From assembly GCA_029253805.1 (NCBI GenBank), contig JAQWYU010000114.1, forward strand, positions 1-7,447: DNA of 7,447 nucleotides, written 5' to 3'. Below the pieces are notes generated by a model, which saw only the letters and a program-made list of their open reading frames with translations, was not told the DNA's origin and searched no databases. Origin of the DNA: Flavobacteriaceae bacterium (GTDB lineage: Bacteria; Bacteroidota; Bacteroidia; Flavobacteriales; Flavobacteriaceae). The position numbers were made by a program, and so were the translations under genes. Of the stretch, positions 1-7,447 are shown in pieces (the first letter of the stretch is position 1; every line of letters starts with the position of its first letter).

Positions 1-1134
<1,134 letters not shown>

Positions 1135-1154
1135 TCAACTTAAGATTTATTACC

Positions 1155-1185
1155 AAAAAAGCTTTCATTAACTGAAAGCTTTTTT
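1155..1185 (+). terminator. Intrinsic terminator of gdhA
   Basis: A perfect 13-bp inverted repeat pairs 1155-1167 (AAAAAAGCTTTCA) with 1173-1185 (TGAAAGCTTTTTT) around a 5-base TTAAC loop. The 3' arm ends in six T. It begins 20 bases after the gdhA stop codon. The A-run on the 5' side could let it act in both directions, but no minus-strand gene needs it here. It separates gdhA from the downstream gene set. Confidence 0.9.
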
Positions 1186-1225
1186 GTTTATACACAATAA
1201 TGGTTATTTTCTCGTTACTAATAAA

Positions 1226-1233
1226 TATATTTG
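1226..1233 (+). promoter_or_regulatory. Candidate Bacteroidota -7 promoter element for porZ operon
   Basis: TATATTTG at 1226-1233 matches the TAnnTTTG -7 consensus known from Bacteroides and Flavobacterium primary promoters. It lies between the gdhA terminator and the porZ reading frame, where a promoter is required. No TTTG-like -33 element is visible at the usual spacing, and such octamers arise by chance in AT-rich DNA, so this is a moderate call. If it is real, transcription would begin near 1238-1241, and the TTG at 1231 could not be the porZ start. Confidence 0.45.
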
Positions 1234-1240
1234 ATATCAA
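1231..1240. promoter_or_regulatory. 10-bp perfect palindrome at the porZ promoter, possible operator
   Basis: TTGATATCAA reads the same on both strands and overlaps the end of the -7 candidate and the predicted transcription start. The symmetry does not extend further: the flanking bases T1230 and T1241 do not pair. A dimeric regulator site is possible, but a 10-bp AT-rich palindrome is also easily produced by chance. No regulator gene is in the window. Confidence 0.2.
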
Positions 1241-1251
1241 TTAGTATTTTT

Positions 1252-3615
1252 GTGAGGACACATTCGTATATTTTGATTTGTATTTTTTCTTTTTCCACTT
1301 ATTTGTGGGGTCAAAATTATGATACCAATTGGAAAGGGTATTTTTCATTTTTAAATATTAAAAAAGTTGTCCAAGCAGAAAATAAATTTTATGCGGCATC
1401 TGAAAATGCTTTATTTTCATATGATAATCAAAATAACCAGCTCAATACTATTACGACTGTTAACGGGCTTTCAGGAGAATTAATTTCTACCCTACATTAC
1501 AGTTATGAATACCAACTTCTATTGATAGGCTATGAAAATGGTCTGATTGAAGTTTACAGTGAATCAGATCAAGAAATACTTAAAGTTGTGGATATTATTA
1601 ATAAAGTAACAATCCCGCCTTCTCAGAAAAAGATCAATCACTTCAACGAATTTAATTCCCTAATCTATATAGCAACTGATTATGGAATTTCAGTTTATAA
1701 TCTTGAGGGTTTAGAATTTGGAGACACCTATTATATTGGATCAAATGGAAGTCAAATACCAGTGACTCAAACTGCTATTTTTAATAATGAAATTTATGCC
1801 TCATGTAGATCAAATAATGGAATAAAGAAAGCAAATCTTTCAAACTCAAACTTAACAGACTTTCAGTTATGGAGCTCAATCACTACAGGAAACTTTGAAT
1901 CAGTCATTGTTTCGGCGTCTAGTATATATGCTGTAAATTCATCAAATACAATTTTTGAAATTAATGGAATAACTTTAAATACTTTATTTAATTTTTCACA
2001 GTCAGTAGTTGAAATAAACACATCTGAAACGACATTATTGGTAACCACCAACTCTAAAGTATATCAATATGTTTCAGGCTTTAATTTGGTGAACACATAT
2101 TCTCTTCCAACTGAGTTAAATACATTATTTACTTGTGCTTTGATAATAGGTGCAGATATATATATGGGAACCAAGAATCATGGCATTCTTAAACCAGATT
2201 CTTTAGCTGTTTGGGGATATGAAGAAATTCATCCTGATGGCCCATTAAAAAACACCCCCTTTTCTCTAACTTACGAATATGGAAATTTATGGGTTACTTT
2301 CGGTGAATATTCAATATTTTTTAATCCTTCTCCTTCTCGTAATTATGGTATCAGTAACTACGTAGACATGAACTGGCACAATACAACTTATGACAGCATT
2401 CAACAAGCAACAAGCAAAACAGTTTCAAATTTAAATGCTATTTCTGTTAATCCATTAAATCCAGATCAAGTTTTTGTAAGTTCTTTTTCTCATGGTCTTT
2501 TAAATTTTCAAAAAGATGAGTCAATCACTCTCCTAGATGAGAGTAATAGTAGCTTAGAGTCTTTGGTATTGCCGGGAAGCCCTAATTATAAAAGTATACG
2601 TATTTCAGGTTCTACTTTTGACTCAGATGGAAATTTATGGGTTTTAAATTCTAAGGTTGATAATGCACTAAAGAAATTTAACCCGTCTAGTTCAAGCTGG
2701 ATCTCTTACGACTTTTCTAATATTATTTCAGATCCTATTAATGAAGAACTTGGTTTTAGTGAAGTCGTAACCGGATTAGGCCAAACTAAGTGGATTGGCT
2801 CTTACAACAAAGGCTTGATAGGTTTTAACGAATCAGGAATGTTATTGAAAAATATTTCAGATGAAGAAGTATCAAACCTACCCACAACAGCTATAAAATC
2901 ACTTGCATTAGATAAAAACAATGTACTATGGATAGGGACTTATAGGGGTCTCAGAGTACTTTACAATACCTCTAACTTTTTTAGCAACAATTCAGTAAGA
3001 ACAGAACCAATAATTATTATTGAAGATGGTCTGCCTAAAGAACTTTTAGCACAACAGTTTATAACAGACATCATTGTAGATGGATCTAACAATAAGTGGG
3101 TATCTACGGCTGATGCTGGAGTATTTTACCTTTCTGCAAGTGGTCAAAACACCATTTATCAGTTTACAAAAGAAAACTCCCCACTACCTTCAAACGGGGT
3201 AAACGACATGGCTTTAGATTCAGAGAATGGAGTAGTTTACTTTGGAACCAGTAGAGGACTGGTTGCCTTCAATACTGGAGGTTCTAGTACAAGTTCGTCG
3301 CTCAAGGATGTGTATATATATCCAAACCCTGTACGCCCTGATTTTAATATCTCAGAAGATAAGATTAAGATTAAAAATATTAGTGAAAATGTTAATATTA
3401 AAATTACAGACATTGAAGGTAATCTTGTTGCGGAAGCTCAGTCAAATATAAATCTAAGGTATAGAGGCTATAATTTAGAAATTGACGGAGGAATAGCTTA
3501 CTGGAATGGTAAAAATTTAGCAAATAAAAATGTCTCTTCAGGTGTTTATGTAGTTCTTTTTTCTGATTTTGATACGTTCGAAACAAGAGTTTCCAAAATA
3601 ATGATCATACGCTAA
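1252..3615 (+). CDS. porZ: PorZ-like T9SS surface component (double beta-propeller with CTD-like domain)
   Basis: In Porphyromonas gingivalis, PorZ is a surface-exposed part of the T9SS attachment complex with the PorU sortase, PorV and PorQ, and it binds anionic LPS. This 787-residue protein has a similar length and layout. A signal peptide covers residues 1-20 (basic MRTHS, hydrophobic core, likely cleavage LWG/Q). Beta-propeller repeats follow, including FYAASENALFSYD early on and, near residues 460-675, repeated two-component-regulator-type blades such as NNVLWIGTYRGLRVL and GVVYFGTSRGLVAF. The C-terminal domain (about 683-787) has YPNPV, KITDIEGNLV, YWNGKN and the ending VSKIMIIR, resembling T9SS type A sorting domains; in PorZ this domain is known to be retained. 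There is no in-frame ATG. GTG at 1252 gives the best signal peptide and suits the promoter candidate; TTG at 1231 (794 residues) is the alternative. The stop codon overlaps the recO start. Family identity is from memory of motifs, not from a search. Confidence 0.85.
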   Translation: MRTHSYILICIFSFSTYLWGQNYDTNWKGYFSFLNIKKVVQAENKFYAASENALFSYDNQNNQLNTITTVNGLSGELISTLHYSYEYQLLLIGYENGLIEVYSESDQEILKVVDIINKVTIPPSQKKINHFNEFNSLIYIATDYGISVYNLEGLEFGDTYYIGSNGSQIPVTQTAIFNNEIYASCRSNNGIKKANLSNSNLTDFQLWSSITTGNFESVIVSASSIYAVNSSNTIFEINGITLNTLFNFSQSVVEINTSETTLLVTTNSKVYQYVSGFNLVNTYSLPTELNTLFTCALIIGADIYMGTKNHGILKPDSLAVWGYEEIHPDGPLKNTPFSLTYEYGNLWVTFGEYSIFFNPSPSRNYGISNYVDMNWHNTTYDSIQQATSKTVSNLNAISVNPLNPDQVFVSSFSHGLLNFQKDESITLLDESNSSLESLVLPGSPNYKSIRISGSTFDSDGNLWVLNSKVDNALKKFNPSSSSWISYDFSNIISDPINEELGFSEVVTGLGQTKWIGSYNKGLIGFNESGMLLKNISDEEVSNLPTTAIKSLALDKNNVLWIGTYRGLRVLYNTSNFFSNNSVRTEPIIIIEDGLPKELLAQQFITDIIVDGSNNKWVSTADAGVFYLSASGQNTIYQFTKENSPLPSNGVNDMALDSENGVVYFGTSRGLVAFNTGGSSTSSSLKDVYIYPNPVRPDFNISEDKIKIKNISENVNIKITDIEGNLVAEAQSNINLRYRGYNLEIDGGIAYWNGKNLANKNVSSGVYVVLFSDFDTFETRVSKIMIIR

Positions 3616-4331
3616 TGTTGGTATCTACTAAAGCGATTGTTATATCAAAAATAAAATATAATGACAGCGATCTTATTGTTAAATGCTACACAGCATCTTC
3701 GGGAATTAAAAGTTATATTATTAGAAATTCGTTAAAATCTAAAAGAGGCAAAATTAGACCTGCTTATTTCCAGCTTTTATCTCTAATTCAAATAGAAGCT
3801 GATCACAAAGACTCTAGAACTTTACATTATTTAAAAGAAGTTAGGCTGTACAAACCTTACGATTCACTGCATACAAATATTTTCAAGTCAACAGTTCTAT
3901 TATTTCTTTCAGAAATATTGTCAATGATTTTAAATGAAGAAGAAGCTAACCTTCCTTTATTTGAATATATTGAAACAACTTTATTGTGGTTTGATACTAT
4001 AGAAAATACAAGTATATTTCACCATCAATTTTTAATGGGGTTAACTAAGTTTTTAGGTTTTAATCCAGATACTCAAAACAGTGAATTACCATTTTTTAAT
4101 TTGCAAGAAGGTAAATTTCAAGCTCATCTTCAGGAATATTGTGTTACAAATAAAAATTTAGATTTGTTAAAACCTTTTTTGGGCACTAAATTTGATACAA
4201 ATTTATCAATTGAACTAAGTTCTGTACAAAAGCATGAGCTTCTCAACATGATCTTAGTGTATTATAAATTACATTTACAGAGCTTTAGAACCCCTAAATC
4301 GCTGACCGTATTAAGCCAAGTTTACAGTTAA
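3615..4331 (+). CDS. recO: DNA repair protein RecO
   Basis: RecO acts in the RecFOR pathway: it binds SSB and single-stranded DNA, anneals strands and, with RecR, helps load RecA at gaps. The 238-residue length is normal for the family. Residues 1-80 form the N-terminal OB-fold region, opening with the typical MLVSTKAIVISKIKYNDSDL, with SYIIRN in a following strand. The remainder is helical, with FLGFNPD (147-151 region) and the closing YYKLHLQSFRTPKSLTVL segment (216-233), which corresponds to the conserved RecO C-terminus. Only C24 and C176 are present, so the four-cysteine zinc site of some RecO proteins is absent. The start ATG shares its A with the porZ stop (TAATG), which suggests translational coupling. 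The next gene starts 2 bases after the stop. Confidence 0.93.
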   Translation: MLVSTKAIVISKIKYNDSDLIVKCYTASSGIKSYIIRNSLKSKRGKIRPAYFQLLSLIQIEADHKDSRTLHYLKEVRLYKPYDSLHTNIFKSTVLLFLSEILSMILNEEEANLPLFEYIETTLLWFDTIENTSIFHHQFLMGLTKFLGFNPDTQNSELPFFNLQEGKFQAHLQEYCVTNKNLDLLKPFLGTKFDTNLSIELSSVQKHELLNMILVYYKLHLQSFRTPKSLTVLSQVYS

Positions 4332-4333
4332 AT

Positions 4334-6736
4334 ATGACTAATTATTTTTTTAAACTTTTTACACTTCTATTTCTTACGAGTTCTGCGCAACAAGTTGTTG
4401 TAGCTGATAAACTAAGTAAGGATCCAATCCCTGGAACGATGGCTTCCAATTATATAAATACTAAATCTTCAGTATCAGATTTTGATGGGTATATTGATGT
4501 AAAAAAATTTACAGATTTTGAGAAAATTTACTTTGTACACACATCTTACAATAAGATTTCAGTACGGAAATCGTTGGTTAAAGACACGGTTTTTCTTACT
4601 CCTAAATCAACCAGCTTAAACGAAGTTATCATATCAGCATCTAAGTTTGCTCAAACTAAAAAAGAGGTACCTCATAGTGTTATTAGCATAAATTCAAATG
4701 AAATTCAGCTTTCTAATCCACAAACAAGTGCAGACTTGTTACTTAACAGTGGCAGCATTTTTGTTCAAAAAAGTCAATTAGGAGGTGGAAGCCCCATGAT
4801 TAGAGGTTTTTCTACCAATAGACTTTTAATTACTATTGATGGTGTTCGGCTAAATAATGCAATCTTTAGGGGGGGAAACGTTCAAAATATAATCTCAATA
4901 GACCCATTTAACATCGAAAAAACAGAGGTTATATTAGGCTCTGGATCTGTGATTTATGGTAGTGATGCCATTGGTGGAGTGATGAATTTTTACTCCACAA
5001 CCCCTAGGCTATCACAGTCCCTATCACCCAATTTAACTTCTCGAAGCATAATACGCTATTCTTCTGCAAATAATGAAAAGACAGCTCATTTAGATTTTAA
5101 TTTAGGGTTTCAGAAATGGGGATTTCATAGTAGTATCAGCGTATCAGATTTTGGGGATTTAAAAATGGGTAAGTATGGCCCCAAAGATTATTTAAGTTTT
5201 TACTATAGTGAAAGTCTTAATGGTCAAGATATGATGACTCCTAATACAACTCCGAGAATACAGAAGTTTACTAACTTTAATCAAATACATCTTGCTCAAA
5301 AGGTAATTTATAAATTAAGTGATTTTGTTCAGTTTGATTTTGGATTACATTATTCTACTACATCAGATTACCCTAGATATGATCGATTATCAACTTTTGA
5401 TAATGACGGAATTTTAAAATATGCAGAGTGGAGTTATGGCCCTCAGGATTGGTTATTAGCAAATGTTTTAATAACTAAATTCAGTAAAGGCTCCAGATGG
5501 TATGATAAATTAAAAATTTCATCTGCATATCAAAATTTTAAAGAGAGTCGGATTAATAGAAAATTTAATTCTGACAATAGAAAAATTAATACGGAGAATG
5601 TAGACGCCCTTTCTTTTAATATAGATTTCAGCAAAAGAATGACAGATAAATCTAATTTCTCTTATGGTGCGGAGTACATACATAATAAAGTGCGATCTAA
5701 AGCTCGCTCACAAAGTGTTGCTTCAAATGCTTTAGGGATAATTGCTTCTCGTTTTCCTGATCAATCTAAATGGGAAACTATGGCCGTATATTTAAGTCAT
5801 AAATATAAACCAAACACAAGCTTAACAGTACAGTCAGGGATAAGATATAACTATGTGACTATCGATGCTGATTTAACAGCAAACAATTCATTCTATATTC
5901 CTCCGTTTGTCAATGCAAGCCTGGAAACTAGTGCGATAACGGGTAATTTAGGTTTCAGTTGGAACCCTAACTCTAATATTACCTGGAAGTTAAATACAAC
6001 AACAGCTTTTAGGGCACCAAACATCGATGATATTGGTAAGTTGTTTGACTCGCAAAACGGCATAGTAGTAGTTCCTAATCGGAATCTAAAGCCAGAATAT
6101 GCCTACAGCGTTGAACTTGGTTTAAGTATAAAATTTTTAGAAGATATTGCTTTAGATGTCTCTGCATATTATACTCATTTAAAAGATGCTTTAGCCCGTA
6201 AGCCCTTTACTGTAAATGGACAAACACAGATACTATACGATAACGAATTAAGCGAGATATACGCAATTCAAAATGCATCTAAGTCTAGGATTTATGGATT
6301 TGAAGCAGGAATAAAAGTTCGCTTTTCTGATGAATTTAAGTTAACATCACAGTATAGTTACGTTCAGGGGGTACAAGAAGATACATCAGGGATAGAGTTA
6401 CCAGTGCGTCATGTAGCTCCCTCGTTTGGAAATACACATTTGATTTGGAAGCGCAATAATTTGCAGCTCGACGGCTTTATAAGCTATAATGGGACTTTAG
6501 GAAGTTCAGATATTTCAAATGAGTTAGCGAACTATTTATTTGCCCTTGATAGGGACGGCAATCCTTATGTGCCTTCATGGTATACACTTAATGCCAGAAC
6601 ACGCTTTGATTTAAATAGCTCAGTTTCTTTTGTAGGTACCTTAGAAAATATAACAAACCAACGCTACAGAACATATTCATCTGGAATTACATCTCCAGGA
6701 ACTAATTTTATTGCAGCGATTACATATAAGTTTTGA
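4334..6736 (+). CDS. TonB-dependent outer-membrane receptor with N-terminal carboxypeptidase-D-like domain
   Basis: This is an 800-residue outer-membrane importer powered by TonB-ExbBD. The signal peptide covers residues 1-18 (cleavage SSA/QQ). Residues 19-92 resemble the carboxypeptidase-regulatory-like domain common in Bacteroidota receptors. SLNEVIISASKF (94-105) is the TonB-box region. The plug spans about 105-225 (TSADLLLNSG, GGGSPMIRGFSTNRLL, IDGVRLNNAIFRGGN, GSGSVIYGSDAIGGVMNFY), and the barrel runs from about 235 to the final aromatic F800. FRAP (559-562) and NRNL (582-585) correspond to the FRAP and NPNL boxes of heme and hemoglobin receptors, and the plug wording also resembles that group, but no histidine lies between the boxes. 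The ligand is therefore unassigned; heme or another iron complex is a guess. The gene starts 2 bases after recO and ends 2 bases before the recX ATG. A G7 run encodes R179-G181. The protein appears intact. Confidence 0.93.
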   Translation: MTNYFFKLFTLLFLTSSAQQVVVADKLSKDPIPGTMASNYINTKSSVSDFDGYIDVKKFTDFEKIYFVHTSYNKISVRKSLVKDTVFLTPKSTSLNEVIISASKFAQTKKEVPHSVISINSNEIQLSNPQTSADLLLNSGSIFVQKSQLGGGSPMIRGFSTNRLLITIDGVRLNNAIFRGGNVQNIISIDPFNIEKTEVILGSGSVIYGSDAIGGVMNFYSTTPRLSQSLSPNLTSRSIIRYSSANNEKTAHLDFNLGFQKWGFHSSISVSDFGDLKMGKYGPKDYLSFYYSESLNGQDMMTPNTTPRIQKFTNFNQIHLAQKVIYKLSDFVQFDFGLHYSTTSDYPRYDRLSTFDNDGILKYAEWSYGPQDWLLANVLITKFSKGSRWYDKLKISSAYQNFKESRINRKFNSDNRKINTENVDALSFNIDFSKRMTDKSNFSYGAEYIHNKVRSKARSQSVASNALGIIASRFPDQSKWETMAVYLSHKYKPNTSLTVQSGIRYNYVTIDADLTANNSFYIPPFVNASLETSAITGNLGFSWNPNSNITWKLNTTTAFRAPNIDDIGKLFDSQNGIVVVPNRNLKPEYAYSVELGLSIKFLEDIALDVSAYYTHLKDALARKPFTVNGQTQILYDNELSEIYAIQNASKSRIYGFEAGIKVRFSDEFKLTSQYSYVQGVQEDTSGIELPVRHVAPSFGNTHLIWKRNNLQLDGFISYNGTLGSSDISNELANYLFALDRDGNPYVPSWYTLNARTRFDLNSSVSFVGTLENITNQRYRTYSSGITSPGTNFIAAITYKF
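4869..4875 (+). repeat. G7 homopolymer inside the receptor plug
   Basis: Seven consecutive G encode the end of R179, G180 and the start of G181 in the conserved FRGGN motif (AGG GGG GGA). It is the longest G run I noticed in this AT-rich window. A one-base length change would shift the frame early in the gene. Seven is short for a contingency tract. Confidence 0.5.
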
Positions 6737-6738
6737 TA

Positions 6739-7215
6739 ATGTATCAAGCTAAAAAAACCTATACTGTTGAAGAAGCTTTAGTTAAGCTTCAAAAATATTG
6801 TGCTTACCAGGATCGTTGCCATAGAGAAGTAGAACAGAAACTCAAACAAATGCACATGATTCCGGAAGCTATTGAACGGGTCATTGTAGATTTAGTTCAA
6901 GATAATTACTTAAATGAAGAGCGGTTTGCTAAAGCATACGTTAGAGGAAAATTTAGTATAAAAAAATGGGGAAAGGTTCGCCTGACCTTAGAGCTCAAAC
7001 AGCGACAGATTCCTCAGTATGTTATCAAAACCGCCTTGGCAGAAATTGATCCTGAAGAATACCTACAGACATTTCATAAATTAGCTAAAAAAAAAGCTCT
7101 AAAGATGCCCGAATCAAATCCGTTTAAAAAAAAGAAAAAACTAGCGGATTACCTAATATATAGGGGCTGGGAATCACACATGGTTTATGATAAAGTAAAC
7201 GCACTTATCAACTAA
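6739..7215 (+). CDS. recX: RecX family regulatory protein
   Basis: RecX binds RecA, caps or destabilises its filaments and inhibits strand exchange. From ATG 6739 the protein has 158 residues, a normal RecX length, built of short three-helix repeats. Diagnostic segments are YQDRCHREVEQKL (23-35), YLNEERFAKAYVRGKF (57-72) and KWGKVRLTLELKQRQIP (76-92), with DYLIYRGWESHMVYDKV closing the third repeat. ATG 6739 is preferred over the in-frame TTG at 6733 because it avoids a 4-base overlap with the receptor gene and starts 2 bases after its stop. The middle to C-terminal part is very lysine-rich: an A9 run (7087-7095) encodes K117-K119, and A8-G-A6 (7126-7140) encodes K130-K134. The gene is last in the four-gene set, and its partner in RecA control, recO, lies two genes upstream. 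recA itself is not in the window. Confidence 0.93.
   Translation: MYQAKKTYTVEEALVKLQKYCAYQDRCHREVEQKLKQMHMIPEAIERVIVDLVQDNYLNEERFAKAYVRGKFSIKKWGKVRLTLELKQRQIPQYVIKTALAEIDPEEYLQTFHKLAKKKALKMPESNPFKKKKKLADYLIYRGWESHMVYDKVNALIN
7128..7134 (+). other. In-phase A AAA AAG slippery heptamer in recX
   Basis: The heptamer reads A AAA AAG in the recX frame (codons AAA 7129-7131 and AAG 7132-7134), the same heptamer used for -1 frameshifting in E. coli dnaX. A -1 slip would add nine residues and stop at TAG 7161-7163, giving a protein of about 141 residues. No upstream Shine-Dalgarno stimulator is seen; the only nearby hairpin is a 4-bp CCTA/TAGG stem at 7152-7164. Function is unproven. Confidence 0.3.
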
Positions 7216-7228
7216 TCCATTTTTAAAC

Positions 7229-7447
7229 TTAAAACGAATATTTAATTCCTGTCAAGACATTCCCTTTAGGCATTGGAACTAATCCCGTTTCATTATATTC
7301 AGCATTGAAAATATTATTACCAATAATGGATAGTTCAAGATCTGAAATAGTTAAAGTCGCTTGTACATCTACCACACTGTAGCTAGTTCCAGACGATCGT
7401 TCTGCAAATTTATAGATAATACTTTGCGATAAGTTTTTCATAAATTG
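7229..7447 (-). CDS. C-terminal end of a second TonB-dependent receptor, cut by window edge
   Basis: The minus-strand frame is open to base 7447 and ends with TAA at 7229-7231, giving 72 visible residues. The ATG at 7441 is internal, since the frame continues upstream of it (Q-F-M-K). The segment shows the last barrel strands of a TonB-dependent receptor: SYSVVDVQATLTI, then LSIIGNNIFNAEY, NETGLVPMPKGN and the terminal LTGIKYSF with a final F, the usual outer-membrane insertion signal. The wording NNIFN...Y.ETGLVPMP is familiar from siderophore/cobalamin-type receptors of Bacteroidota, but the ligand cannot be read from this tail. It differs in its ending from the receptor upstream of recX and so is not a recent duplicate of it as far as can be seen. 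It converges on recX with a 13-base gap. Confidence 0.85.
   Translation of the reverse strand, partial: QFMKNLSQSIIYKFAERSSGTSYSVVDVQATLTISDLELSIIGNNIFNAEYNETGLVPMPKGNVLTGIKYSF

Noticed and set aside
1200..1244. Small reading frame ATG 1200 to TAG 1242-1244 (14 codons) ahead of porZ
   Set aside because: It is out of frame with porZ, has no recognisable features, and would lie mostly upstream of transcription if the -7 candidate is correct. Short open frames of this size are expected by chance.
3352..3410. Repetitive AAGATTA/AAAATATTA stretch in porZ
   Set aside because: It is low-complexity coding sequence for a lysine/isoleucine/asparagine-rich strand in an AT-rich genome; no regular repeat unit persists.
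6733..6735. TTG at 6733 as the recX start
   Set aside because: It would overlap the receptor gene by 4 bases and add only two residues before an ATG that sits 2 bases after the receptor stop. It remains possible but is less likely.
3615..6736. A new defence or mobile system hidden between porZ and recX
   Set aside because: All of this stretch is accounted for by two recognisable families, RecO and a TonB-dependent receptor. No transposase, integrase, inverted terminal repeats, direct repeat array or nuclease-like frame was seen on either strand.
7221..7236. TTTTAA/TTAAAA hairpin between recX and the minus-strand receptor gene
   Set aside because: The stem has only six A/T pairs with a 2-base loop and no adjoining T-tract typical of a terminator; it is too weak to call.

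Overview
The window is AT-rich and its proteins point to a member of the Bacteroidota, most likely class Flavobacteriia. The evidence is a PorZ-type component of the type IX secretion system (T9SS), two outer-membrane TonB-dependent receptors, one of them with a carboxypeptidase-D-like N-terminal domain, no clear Shine-Dalgarno sequences before the genes, and a TAnnTTTG-type -7 promoter element. The genus cannot be named from the sequence alone.

Layout. (1) Bases 1-1134 hold the 3' part of a hexameric, NADP-type glutamate dehydrogenase gene (gdhA); about 73 N-terminal residues lie outside the window. A strong intrinsic terminator (1155-1185) closes it. (2) A short spacer (1135-1251) carries a candidate promoter for the next transcription unit. 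(3) Bases 1252-7215 hold four tightly packed plus-strand genes: porZ-like, recO, a TonB-dependent receptor gene and recX. The junctions are a 1-base TAATG overlap, a 2-base gap and a 2-base gap (or a 4-base overlap if recX uses its upstream TTG). This looks like one operon read from the promoter after the gdhA terminator. (4) Bases 7229-7447 hold the C-terminal end of a second, unrelated-looking TonB-dependent receptor on the minus strand, convergent with recX.

How the genes fit together. GdhA assimilates ammonium into glutamate and is a separate unit. The operon mixes cell-surface functions (the PorZ secretion component and an uptake receptor) with two RecA-related recombination factors: RecO, which loads RecA on SSB-coated DNA, and RecX, which limits RecA filaments. 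The pairing of RecA-pathway factors is sensible. Their link to the surface proteins is not explained by the sequence and may simply be a conserved chromosomal neighbourhood.

I found no mobile element, CRISPR array, RNA gene or clearly new system. The second-look items are a non-ATG start of porZ next to a promoter-like palindrome, a G7 tract in the receptor plug, an in-phase A AAA AAG slippery heptamer and an A9 run in recX, a heme-receptor-like motif pair without the usual histidine, and the operon composition itself.
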